This document shows, piece after piece, positions 23,209-34,900 of a DNA stretch of 64,000 nucleotides. The notes under the pieces were generated by a model, which saw nothing but the letters and a program-made list of their open reading frames with translations, was not told the origin of the DNA and searched no databases. The stretch is from Pegoplata infirma (lineage: Eukaryota; Arthropoda; Insecta; Diptera; Anthomyiidae). Position 1 is the stretch's first letter, and the number at the start of each line of letters is the position of its first letter. The stretch covers positions 131,440,671-131,504,670 of the forward strand of contig OY992540.1 in the NCBI GenBank assembly GCA_963921195.1, read 5' to 3'. The translations under genes and the position numbers were made by a program.

Positions 23209-23529
23209 ACCAGTCATTAGATATCAAAATCTTTACAAGATTCGTGTTTAGCATGGCAAATGCAATAAGATATGTGGTCTAATTTTTAAAAAATTTTTTG
23301 AAAAATTTTTGGAAATTTACAATGGGAGTTGGCATTTATTTCCACCAAAAAAATATGTACTTTGAGTTAGCAGAATAACAAAAATGGATGTAAAACGACA
23401 ACAAATTATTTTTTTGCTCTGAAATTTTTATGGCAGATAGGTATTACATAGGGGAGCTATTTGCCATCGGAAACTCATTTCCGTCAAATTTGAGTTGGCA
23501 TATTTTGAATATAGGTTCACGATATGCAA

Positions 23530-24055
23530 GTGCCTAACATCGATAGTAAAGGTTTCTTGAATATTGGAAATAAAAAAAGTTAGAAACTCGATGTTAGGCA
23601 CTCGTCTTTCATTTTGAATACGGCTGTAACATTCTTAAAAAAACGTTCTTAACATCTTCATTTTAAGATTAACTAAACTAAGTTTAACTATTTGAAATTT
23701 AACTTATTGATTTTTTTCATTCAAAATATGTAGACAAATCCGTTGGACAATATACGCAAAGGCTTAAAATTTTTAAAGTTCCCTAGTACTATTAAGCAGC
23801 TGTACTTTATGTTTTGGACGAAAAACGATGGATGATATAAATGCCAAAAACAGCTGGTTGCTTGAACAGTCCACAAGGAGGGGTTAAAAAAACATTCAAC
23901 ATTGAACAGTGGTTTCTATCATTTGTATACGGAAATTTTTAAAATAATAAAATTAATTTGTCTGTATTTATTTTTTTTTAATAAATTTTTTAGAGTTAAG
24001 CATAGTGGTCTGTTCGTTTTAACGGTTAAAAAACTGTAAAACTCCATATAAAAAC
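23530..24055. other. A+T-rich DNA, nothing firm
   Basis: ACTCGATGTTAGGCACTC near 23585 resembles ACTCGATGTTAGCCACTC near 21713, so the element at 21752 may sit in a larger repeat. Confidence 0.35.
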
Positions 24056-24301
24056 AAGTAAGAACATAATGGTCGGTCAAAACATACCATATAATACCCT
24101 ACACCAGTGTTTTCCGGAAAATGGGTCCCAAGTCCAAAAATCGATCCGATTGGAAAATGGGTCCCAAGTCCAAAAATCGATCCGATTGGAGCTATCTCTT
24201 GTAAGACTTTGAATTAATCTAAAAACACATACAAACGAAATTTGATTTGCCATTAAACAGATTTAACTGAATATCGTTCGAAATTTGTATATGGGGACTA
24301 A

Positions 24302-24428
24302 TACGCTATTCACACGCATAGGTAAAACCCGTTTTTAGCAACATTTTGTGTCAATATGCTGTAATAGAGTAAAGAAAGTGATAAAAAATATTGTTGCTAA
24401 AAGCGGTTTTACCTGTACGTGTGAATAA
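24302..24428. mobile_element. MITE with CTATTCACAC termini, copy 3 (diverged)
   Basis: Ends CGCTATTCACACGCATAGG and CCTGTACGTGTGAATAA with inner GTTTTTAGCAACA / TGTTGCTAAAAGC arms. The right end carries the hAT insertion at 24429. Confidence 0.75.
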
Positions 24429-24832
24429 GAGATGGGCGCTGGTCACGTGATTTGCGTGAATCACGCGTAAGTTTGTGTGAATTCCATTTCAGTCACGTGA
24501 TTGTGAGTGAGCGTGAGTTGAAAAGAAATCTGAGTGAGTCATTTATTTTTTTCGTGAGTTTGCGTGATTAGATTCTTAGATTTGCGCAATTTTTTTTTAA
24601 TTTTTTGTAAAAAAATTTTTTTTTTTTTGGTAAGAAAATTTTATTGCGTGAGTAAATTTTGTGAGACTCACGCGTGAGCGTGATTGAATCTGACGTGAGT
24701 CACACGTGAGCTAGTTTTTTATTACTCACGTGAATAGTAAGTGAGTGTGAGTAAAAAAAATGCGTAAGTGATTAGTGAGTGATTCGATTATTTTTTGCGT
24801 GAGTGTGAGTCAAAATCCACACACGCGGCCAT
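24429..24832. mobile_element. hAT-type element rich in GTGAG/CACGTG
   Basis: Lies between perfect 8-bp duplications GTGAATAA (24421-24428, 24833-24840); ends GAGATGGGCG and CGCGGCCAT are weakly inverted. The interior repeats GTGAGT, CACGCGTGAG and CACGTGA. Confidence 0.7.
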
Positions 24833-24903
24833 GTGAATAAGTCCAGAAATGTTCCAATTATAATCAGATTTGATTTGATTACCAAAGTCCACGTCTAAAG
24901 GCC

Positions 24904-25023
24904 TATTCACACCTGAGGTGAAATCTCGTTCGAACGAGATTTCGATCATATGGTCTGCATCATTTTATACACAACCATATGATCGAAATCTCGTTCGAAC
25001 AAGATTTCACCTCAGGTGTGAAT
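24904..25023. mobile_element. Hairpin MITE TATTCACACCTGAGGTG
   Basis: Arms of about 49 bp (24904-24952 and 24974-25023), almost perfect, with a 21-bp loop. A diverged relative starts at 58499. Confidence 0.85.
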
Positions 25024-25219
25024 TGGGTATAACACCTACAAAAAAAAATTTAAACAAAAAAATCTAGTTTTCATGAATTTCAAGAGATTTATTTGAAAAT
25101 CGGGAGTGTGGTTTGTGTGGGGACTTAGGATTGGTCCGATCAAAAAATTGTTATAATGACAATTTTTATAGAATAGGGTTGTTAGTATCAAAAATGTCTT
25201 AAAAAAGTTTCATAACTAA

Positions 25220-25807
25220 CAAGGGAAGTATCTCAACCCTTATGAACCGATTTGCCTGAAACTTAAAATATATATAAATGAGACCATTTTAAGGTTGGGG
25301 TGTCTCGGCTTATCGGCCATATCGGGGATTTAGGGGTTCAAAAAATGGGTTAAAAATTGGCGAAAAAATCGTTTTTTCGATTTTTCGGCTATTTCTTGCT
25401 AAGAAACTATATGATGTTTGCATATGAGAAGAAAGGTTTTTTTAATGCCTATCCAACGGTGGCATAACCTTGTAAAAATTCGGCTTCGTTAAATATTTTT
25501 TGCATGAAAATGTGTAAATTTTGGGGGGTATATTTATGAAGACATAGACCTACGATATCCATGTTAATATAAAATATTCTTTATCAAATTTAAGTCGACA
25601 CGTATTTTTGCTCTAGACGATATTCCTGTTAGTTCGGGAGTTATCGAAATTTTCCCGAAGGTCCTCATTGTTTCATAAGGGGACAACGAAATTTTTAAAC
25701 ACTGATATGGCCGATAAGCCGAGACACCCCAACCTTAAAATCGTCTCATTTATATATATTTTAAGTTTCAGGCAAATCGGTTCATAAGGGTTGAGATACT
25801 TCCCTTG
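25220..25807. mobile_element. 588-bp TIR element, family A, copy 2
   Basis: Same length and ends as 17508-18095, with duplication TAA. The two copies align end to end. Confidence 0.88.
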
Positions 25808-25885
25808 TAAGAATTACACCGTCCAACACACTTTTGTACACATGGACCAGGCCGATAAATTCTGAAAGTAAGGTAAAATATACAT

Positions 25886-26625
25886 TAGGGTAGCCCAAAA
25901 TTCCTTTTGCTTCGCTACAGGTCAACGTACCTTAAAAAATGAAAGATGGTATCGTAACTAATATTTTAAGCCAAATTGCAGCACCCTACGACGATTACAA
26001 GGGGATGCTAACTGATCTCATGTGTTTGCAACCTCTGAAGAAATCTAAAAAAAAAAAAATTTTCAATCCTAAAAATTACTACATGGAATGGTATCGTTAC
26101 AAGAGCAAATAAGTCACATATGGCCATTTTGCCCTAAGGTTGTCTACAAAGGACAATAAGGACATTTTAGTTTCGATTAGGAAAAAATCAAAAAAAAAAT
26201 TTTTTTGATATTATACGCAAATTAAAGATATTTGTATTACCTTTCAAATGAACTTTATCGCAACTTAATGGTCCGCATAGTTTTTGAGTTACAGCGGTTT
26301 AAGTGAAATGCAGGGTTCCGCTTTTTTTAATATGTATTTTTTTTTTGTTTAAGGACAATTTTAGGACAAAATGGCCACATGTGAATTATGTGCTCTTGTT
26401 ACGCTAGCATTCCATGTGGTTATTTTTAAGATTCCAATAGCAAAAAATTTTAAGATTTCTTTGGAGGTTGCAAACACTTATGATAAGTTAGCATCCCCTT
26501 CCAATCGTTGTAGGGTGCTGAAATTTGGCGCAAATTGTTCATTACGATGCCATCTATCATATTTTGAGGTACGTTCAGTTGTGAGTTATACTTGGTATTT
26601 TTCCATATATTGATGGGCCACACTA
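25886..26625. mobile_element. Foldback hAT-type element, TIR TAGGGTRGCCC
   Basis: Perfect 8-bp duplication ATATACAT (25878-25885, 26626-26633). Long inverted arms: GGTATCGTAAC, GGGATGCTAAC, TTGCAACCTC and GTCACATATGGCCATTTTG on the left return inverted on the right. The 80-codon frame at 26371-26613 is arm sequence. Confidence 0.85.
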
Positions 26626-26633
26626 ATATACAT

Positions 26634-27490
26634 GTCTCTCAGATTTTCTAGATCAATTCGCGTTTTCGCGATATTTGATGAAGCGTTCTTTTCGTAGAAC
26701 ATATTAATCTTCTATTTTCCATTTTTAAGGGTCATTTTAGTATTTTTTATTTTTTTTCAAATATTCTCATTGAACTCCACTAAAACGGGAGTTTAAGGGG
26801 TTAAAATGATCAACAAAAATATTTTGCAATAAATTTTAATGGTTTTTTTTTTAATAAAAAAATCTCCCCCTCCTCCAAAAGGATATATACTTAATGGGGT
26901 ACTGGACCGATATTACGAGGTGTTAAAAACGAAATGACCATAAAAAGGCATCCAAACCACAGTGCTTACTATCAAACACAAAGAAAATAAACAAGCTCCA
27001 TCCCCAACTTTCTGGTGTGCATAAACAAAAGTTAATGAAATGTCAGAAAAGTGAAAACATTCAACGTCAATGCATTAACTAACAACTTGTAAGTGAAGTG
27101 ATAAAAAAAATTAATTTTTTAAATTTAATTAAAAGCAAAATAAAGTAAAAAAATAAAACTAATTAAAATAAAGGCCTGATTTAAAAAGCTTTAGTAGAAA
27201 TACCGTTAATAATTAATTTTGTAATACTGGTTTCGGTTATAAGTAAGACGCACCTAAGCAAAACGCATACACAAACAAAATGTAATTATAAATTGAAGAG
27301 TTGTTTGTAATGACCGATAAAAATTTAAACAAAAAAAAAACTATTTGCCATGATATGCTTAAATAAGTTTTAAAGTATGTAACGAGTTGATATAAAGATT
27401 GTTATAAATTCTTATTACACTGAACATTTATTTTGCCGGGCTTTATGAAACGGTTTTTGGTAATTCGGTTGTGTTAGAAATTTCGACTAT
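26634..27490. other. Region upstream of HGSNAT
   Basis: 26870-26945 is a Helentron-like fragment (ATATATACTTAATGGGGTAC..). From about 26960 to 27480 the DNA is A+T-rich and not obviously repetitive, and may hold the HGSNAT promoter. Confidence 0.4.
26990..27088 (+). promoter_or_regulatory. Possible HGSNAT 5' noncoding exon
   Basis: Relatively non-repetitive sequence ends in a consensus donor (CAACTT|GTAAGTG, 27083-27094) in the only non-repeat stretch upstream of the acceptor at 28825. It would splice over the 35-bp array. The transcription start is not visible; this is inference. Confidence 0.25.
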
Positions 27491-27497
27491 AAAAAAA

Positions 27498-28745
27498 TGT
27501 CACAGATTCTGAGATATTTTTCATATAGAAAAATTCTCAGATTCTGGGACATTTTTCATATAGAAAAGTTCTCAGATTTTGAGACATTTTTTATTTAGAA
27601 AAATTCTCAGATTCTGAGACATTTTTCATATAGAAAAGCTCTCAGATTCTGAGACATTTTTCATACAGAAAAGCTCTCAGATTTTGAAACATTTTTTATA
27701 TAGAAAAATTCTCAGATTCTGAGACATTTTTCATATAGAAAAATTCTCAGATTCTGAGACATTTTTCATATAGAAAAACTCTCAGATTCTGAGACATTTT
27801 TCATATAGAAAAATTCTCATATTCTGAGACATTTTTCATATAGAAAAATTCTCAGATTCTGAGACATTTTTTATGTAGAAAAGCTCTCAGATTCTGAGAC
27901 ATTTTTCATATAGAAAAGCTCTCAGATTCTGACATTTTCATATAGAAAAGCTCTCAGATTCTGAGACATTTTTCATATAGAAAAGCTCTCAGATTCTGAG
28001 ACATTTTTCATATAGAAAAATTCTCAGATTCTGAGACATTTTTCATATAGAAAAATTTTCAGATTCTGAGACATTTTTCATATAGAAAAATTTTCAGATT
28101 CTGAGACATTTTTCATATAGAAAAATTTTCAGATTCTGAGACATTTTTCATATAGAAAAATTTTCAGATTCTGAGACATTTTTCATACAGAAAAATACTC
28201 AGATTTTGAGACATTTTTTATATAGAAAAATTCTGAGATTTTGAGACATTTTTCATATAGAAAAATTCTCAGATTTTGAAACATTTTTTATATAGAAAAA
28301 TTCTCAGATTCTGAGACATTTTTCATATAGAAAAATTCTCAGATTCTGAGACATTTTTCATATAGAAAAATTCCCAGATTCCGAGACATTTTTCATATAG
28401 AAAAATTCTCAGATTCTGAGACATTTTTCATATAGAAAAATTCTCAGATTCTGAGACATTTTTCATATAGAAAAATTCTCAGATTCTGAGACATTTTTCA
28501 TATAGAAAAATTCTCAGATTCTGAGACATTTTTCATATAGAAAAATTCTCAGATTCTGAGACATTTTTCATATAGAAAAATTCTCAGATTCTGAGACGTT
28601 TTTCATATAGAAAAATTCTCAGATTCTGAGACATTTTTTATTTAGAAAATTTTTCCAAATAGAAAAATTCTCAGATTCTGAGACATTTTTCGTGTAGAAA
28701 ATTTTCCATATAGAAAAAGTCTCAGATTCAGATTCACATAGAAAA
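27498..28745. repeat. 35-bp minisatellite array 3, upstream of HGSNAT exon 1
   Basis: About 35 copies of a 35-bp unit with CTCAGATTCTGAG and TTTTTCATATAGAAAAA. It is the same family as arrays 1 and 2, but the second palindrome has CATATAG for CTATAG and the flanks differ. It ends about 90 bp before the HGSNAT ATG. Confidence 0.95.
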
Positions 28746-28836
28746 ATTGGAAATTTTTTAATTTTATTTTCTATCCCTAAAACAAAATTTGTATACATCA
28801 TTAACCGATTTTTTTTTTCTTCTAGACTTAACAAAA

Positions 28837-28980
28837 ATGTCCGCATTTACGGAATATGTCGATCCACATTGGCGGAATCTCGATATGCGTAAATTAAAAG
28901 TGGATGAAGCGTATTTAGTGTCAAAGACCTTTTATCAAAAAGTAACCTACTTGTATAGTCTCTCAGAGGAATGTTATACG
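28837..28980 (+). CDS. HGSNAT: HGSNAT coding exon 1
   Basis: 48 codons from ATG 28837 to a GTATGG donor. A pyrimidine-rich acceptor (TTTCTTCTAG) ends at 28825, so the exon probably begins at 28826 and a 5' noncoding exon lies upstream. It ends ..LSEECYT, which runs on into CPYTKV across the splice. Confidence 0.82.
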
Positions 28981-31900
28981 GTATGGTTAAATGATAAAAC
29001 AAAATCAATTTTTTTAAATAAATATTTTTTAAATGTTTTGTTTTTGTTTAAAGTGCCCATATACCAAAGTGAAAGCTTTACATGATCACAATAATGATAT
29101 CATAAATGCTACAACCAATATAAATGTGGCTCATGTTTTAAAATTTAAATTACTGGAAAATGATGTAGGACGTTATGCCTTTAATAATGAGTAAGTAGTT
29201 AAAAACAGGTAATCACCAATTTCGAAAAATTTTGAATGTAATTTTGAGGGAACTAACAAAAGTGCAAAACTTATAATAAATCAATTTATTAACACTTAAT
29301 GCGGGGGTAGGGAGGCCGAACCCCTCACAAAAACGCCCTTGCATTTTATTGTATTTGTTCCTTTCCTCTCTATCGCAAATATAAAGGGCTTTCTTTTCAT
29401 GTTAAATTGTGGTATTTTCAACATAACCTAAAAATACAAAATGCTTTAATTCGGCTGCTGGTGGACATATTTGAACAGAATTTGATACCGAATAGTATTT
29501 AAACAAATACAAAACTTGTTTTGTAAAAAAAAATTACAAATTTAATAATTTTACAAATTTTTTTAACAAAATTTCTTTTTTCACCAATGTTTTTTTTTCA
29601 AATAAAATTTTTGGCAATAATTTTTTTTCTTTTAAAGGGTATCAATATATTCGGCAAGGCCGAATTTATTTTTTTACTTGCTCTTTTTTAATAAATTTTA
29701 TTAAATATAATTTTAGAACGGCTTTATGTGATTTTGTTCAAAGCGATTTGAAGGAATTTGGTGTTTACAATTTGACTTTATATGAAAATGGTACTTGTGG
29801 ATGGGCGACTGATAATGAAGGAGTTAATGTAAATTTATGTAAGTTGAATAAATTAAAAAAAAAAATAAGGAAATTTATTAAAATTGTTACTAAAATTTTT
29901 TTAGCGCTGTTATCGGTGTTTATATTGGTGGGTTTAATTTTAACCGTTTTAAAAATATCTTTATGTGCCTGGCGTTCATACCGTTATGAGGAAGTTTTAG
30001 CAAATGCTGCAGCTAATGAAGCACCCATACCACCGCCGACAATACAACAACGTAAACGTATGCGTAGTTTGGATGTTTTTAGAGGGTAAGTTGCAGAAAA
30101 AAAAGGAAGACATTAAATTGAGGTTATAAACAGATGACGGGTTTTACATGTGAAATCTATAACACTGAGTTACTACTTTCGAAAGGAAATACACAAAACT
30201 TTTTGAAATCCCAATAAACCAAATGATACCGTTATGATATCGAGGCAATATGACCTAATAATTGCATATTATACGAAAACGATAGTGCTTTCGTTCTAAA
30301 TGTATTTTTCCTTATGACATCGTTTTTCAATAAAAAATATGATATCGTTTTTGGTATTTTCCAGAATTAATAGAAAAACTATCGTTATTTCAGGCGATAA
30401 CGATATCGTTTCAATATGAAAATGTGGTATTGTTTTTGCTTTCAAAATTTTCAGAAAGAGAGATAGCAAAGTCTCCTAACCCCCCGGCTACACCTTCCAT
30501 AATTATGTAGACATAAAGCAACAGACACGCACAAAACATTTTTTGTTGTTGTTGTATGATACCATTTTCGAATTTAACTCTGCGACTACACCTTCCATAA
30601 GTGTGTAGACAATGTCTACTAGACATAAACACAAGCACACAAAAAAACAATAACAAATTTTGTTTTTTGTGTGTGTTTGTTGCTTAATGAAAGGTATAGC
30701 CGGAGGGTTAAATTCGAAAATGGTATCATAATTCTACTTTAATATGATACCGTAAAAATGTCTTAGAATCTTAGAATCTGATACTTTTTCAGTAGGAAAA
30801 CTGTGTCAGAATCTTAGATTTTTTCTATAGGTAAAATATTTTAGAAAATGTTTTAGAATCTTACGACTCTTTATAACGAAAACATGTTTAACAAAATTAT
30901 CTTTTTTTCTTTAGGAAAAATGTTCCAGAATCTAGAAAATTGTCTCAAAAATGTTAAAAAGCATTATGGTAGACAATTTTGCTAATATCATGTAGATTTC
31001 AAGAGAAAAGTGTTTTAGAATAGATAGTTCTCTATAGAAAAGTGATTTGGTGTACAAAGCTCGTTTCGGAATTTCAGGCTTTTTTGTGTAGAAAAATTTC
31101 AATCAACAAAAACGCGGATTCAATCAATTTTTTGATTGAAATTCCTCCAATTAAGAAAATTGTTATACCAATCATCTAATTGTACACACAAAAAATTATT
31201 GGCTAAAAAATTTCAATTAAATCTAAATCGAAATCAAAATCGAAAAAGTGAGTAATTGAAAAAAAAAAAACAATTAATCACCTACAATTTGATGATTGAT
31301 ATAACAATTTTCTTTATCGGAGGAGTTTCAATTAAAAAATTAATTGAATCCGCGTTTTTGTTGATTGCCTTTCGTTTTCAATTCTTTCTGTGTAGGTGAT
31401 TGATTGAAATTTTTTTCAATCAAACATTTTTTCGATTTTGATAAAAAATTTGATCAATTTTTTATTTAAAGTCAATCAAAATAATGATTGATTTAACAAA
31501 TGAATTGTAAGGTTATGACAAAATTATCAAAAAATTCATCTTTTTTGCTTTCCTATATGTTCCAAACAATAAAAAAAGTAAAACCCGATTATTTTTTATA
31601 TTTTTGAATTATTCTATTCAAATAAATTAAACCGAAAAAAAATTTAGTATGTTGAAAAAAATTCCAATCAACACATTGATTGACTTATTTAAATTTTGTT
31701 GATCAATAGATTTAATTGAAAATTTTTAGCCAATAATTTTTTGTGTGATACCTTTAAATTTGGAAATCTTTCTATACGATGAATTTTTTTAATATTAGAA
31801 TTTTTGGCGTAAAAAAAATGCCGCAGTATCTGAGAAGTTTTCTACATAATATTGCATCGGAATCTGAGAATTTTTCTATGGCAAAATTATCACAAATGCT

Positions 31901-34900
31901 AAAAGCTTTTATATGGGCAAAATACCTCAAAACTTTCTTAATATTTTTTTGCCCCCCAAACCCAAAATCTAGATCCACGCCTGTATGGAGGGTATCCACA
32001 CATTCGGCAAGGCGGAATTTTTTTCGCCCAAAATTTTTTTTCAGTAAAAATTTTTCAAAAAATTTGTTTATCAAAAATATTTTCTTATATCAGCGTTGTG
32101 CTTTAAGACTCTTTCTAATTTCAAATTCTTTTTTTTTCTAACAGCCTGGCCATTGTTTTAATGATATTCGTTAATAGTGGTGGTGGTGATTATTGGTGGA
32201 TAGAACATGCTCCTTGGAACGGTTTACATTTAGCTGATATTGTTTTTCCTTCATTTCTATGGATTATGGGAGTTTGTATACCCATATCGGTAAAGTCTCA
32301 GTTGAGTAGAGGAACTACCAAAATGCGCATATGTTTAAGGATATTATGGGTAACATATTTGTTTTCAGCTGGCACCAAATACATTTAACTAATATACATA
32401 TTTTTCCAGAGATCTATTAAACTTTTTACCATTGGTTTATGTTTAAATTCCATTAATGGACCAAATTTAGAAAATTTAAGAATTATGGGTGTTTTACAAA
32501 GATTTGGTATTGCTTATATGATTTGTGGTGTTGTTCATACGATATTTAGTAAAAAGGAACATATAGTACCGCAGGTGAGTAAAAAATTTGGTAAGAAAAA
32601 GATGATAAATAAGGTTAGGGCAATTTTTCATGTTTTGAAGCCGTTTGGGGTCAACACCTTTTCGAATTTAAATTGAGCAAAGATCAATTGCTATTCATTG
32701 AAACACAATTAAAATTTAGAAATTCGAATTTAAATTTAGAAAAGACAATCGAAGTTGTTCTTAATTTATTTTTATTAAAATAAGGTGTCCGACAGAATAT
32801 TCGACTTTGTCCAAAAAGCACTATTAGGTCACTATTCGCCTTCGGACATATTTTTGCCGAATAATTGTATAAAATTTGTACTCATGTTTTGAAAAACGCA
32901 CTAAACAGACTTTAAATCACATAAGTAAGCCACAAAAACAATTTACTAACAAGGAAGGTCTTTCACAGGGCACCCACCGATTGTCCTGAAACTTGCATAT
33001 AGGAAAGAGGGGAGCAAAATAAGAGTAACCTGTTTTTTTTTTATTAGCTGCCCAATCTCACTTTTAGCGGGTCAAAGGGGCGGGTGAAAACGGGATTTTT
33101 TTCGTTTTTTGAGGATTTTTCCCATTTCTTCAATCGAAACTAAATGAACATTTTATACAGGCCGAAAGGTTGTTTGAAGGCCTTTCCAATGCTGTATCGG
33201 GCGTGTCCAAATTCGGCGTCGTTAAGTTCGTTATTGTCAAAAATGTGTAATCGTTGGGGTTGTTTATATGGAGATGTATATACGTACGACCGCCAAAATC
33301 ATATATAATAATTAAGCTGACCCGTATTTATTCGTTTGGCGAAATTCCTGCTAGTTCGGCTTTTATACGGATTTTCCCGAAAGCCCTTATTTTTTGATAA
33401 GGTGGCATCCCTTTTTTCAATTTGCGATTGGCCAGCTAAAAAAACAGGTAACTCTTATTTTTCCCCCCTCATTCCCATATTCAAGTTTCAGGACTATCGG
33501 TGGGTGTCCTGTAAAAGACCTTGTAAGTGTCTCTTCACAATACAGCAGCAAGCAGCAGACAGCAAATTTGTACATGTATTTTGTTGTTGGCGCAAATTCA
33601 AATTGAAATTTATAAAAGACCAATTAAAATTGAACTTGTTCCCAAAATTATTTTTGGGAATTTAAATTTTTCTCAAAATTGTTTTTTACTCAAAATATAT
33701 TTTTTTTCTATTAAAAAAAAAATACTCAACAATTTTTACCTTTTACCACAATTTTAATAAAAATTCAAAAATTGAATTTGTTCTCAAATTTTTTCATTAA
33801 AATTTTTATCTAAAATTGATTTTTAAATTCCTTTTAGCCGAATTTAATTTTCTTTACCTATTTTTGTAGGTTTCCTGGAAGCGAGAATTGTATGATATGA
33901 TTTTATTTAAAGGTGAAATTTGTGTAATGTTAACATTAATCATTATACATTTATCCATTGTATTTGGACTTGATGTACCGAATTGTCCCAGGTAAGTACC
34001 TACAACTGAAGAAGACTAATTTTAAACATGTATTTAATGCAGTGACGGTCCGTGAAGTTGTCACTGGGTGTTCTCTAATTTATAAAAACAGAAAATTTAA
34101 GTATAAAATTCATGTTTTCCTGGACCTAATGCATTCCCAAGATAGGTAAAGATTGGATGTTACTAGTTTTGTATATTTTTAAATGAGATGCAGCCCAAAT
34201 TCTATTTTATTGTCATTTTGTTGCCTCACCACATCGACAATTAACAAAATGCATTATTTCGCAAATAAATGGAGTACAAAAATTAATTTTGGATGCATGT
34301 CAATAAAAAAAATTAAAACTGAGGCTTTGTCTATCACGGGAACGTGTTACGTCCAGAAAAAAATATTTTATATACATAATTTTTATATTTTAAATAAGTA
34401 GAGAACACCCAGTGACAACTTCACGGACCGTCACTGATTTAATGTGTATTTTTATACTTTCAGAGGTTATTTGGGTCCCGGAGGTAAACACAATAATGCA
34501 GCTTCACCAGATTGCATAGGAGGTGCTACCGGTTATATTGATTTACAAATATTGGGTAATTCCCATATATATCAACATCCAACAGCAAAATATATTTATG
34601 ATTCTAAACCATTTGATCCCGAGGGAATATTTGGTAAGATATTATTATACCCTCCAGCCACAGTGTGTGTGTATACTCACTGTGTTATTTCGTGTGTAAG
34701 GCATCGAATTATCGGTTTAGGACACCACATGATCAGTGATCGATTCTAAGACATTCTTGCGATGTCCGTCTGTGGAAGACACGATACAGTCCAAAAAAAT
34801 AGAGCTAGACGAATATATCTTATGGTCATGGGCTGGCTAAGTTCGGAGATGGGCAAAATCGTACCAGACAAAAAAAAGTTTCCTAAATCAACCTCTAAAA

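Larger units (their letters stand above)
21752..23527. mobile_element. TIR repeat split by a LINE; paralogue at 54875-55815
   Basis: Ends ATATCGTCGAACTATATTC and GAATATAGGTTCACGATAT are imperfect inverted repeats. The same sequence occurs inverted and uninterrupted at 54875-55815. Here it is interrupted by 22370-23208. Open frames in it are not conserved as proteins. Confidence 0.75.
24056..25200. mobile_element. Helentron/INE-1-like repeat, interrupted
   Basis: Matches 42360-43660 in order: GGTCGGTCAAA, ATACCCTACACCAGTG, ATGGGTCC, ACTGAATATCG, TTATAATCAGATTTGAT, TGGTTTGT.TGGGG. A 38-39-bp piece around ATGGGTCCCAAGTCCAAAAA is tandemly doubled (24117-24190). Three later insertions split it. 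Confidence 0.6.
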
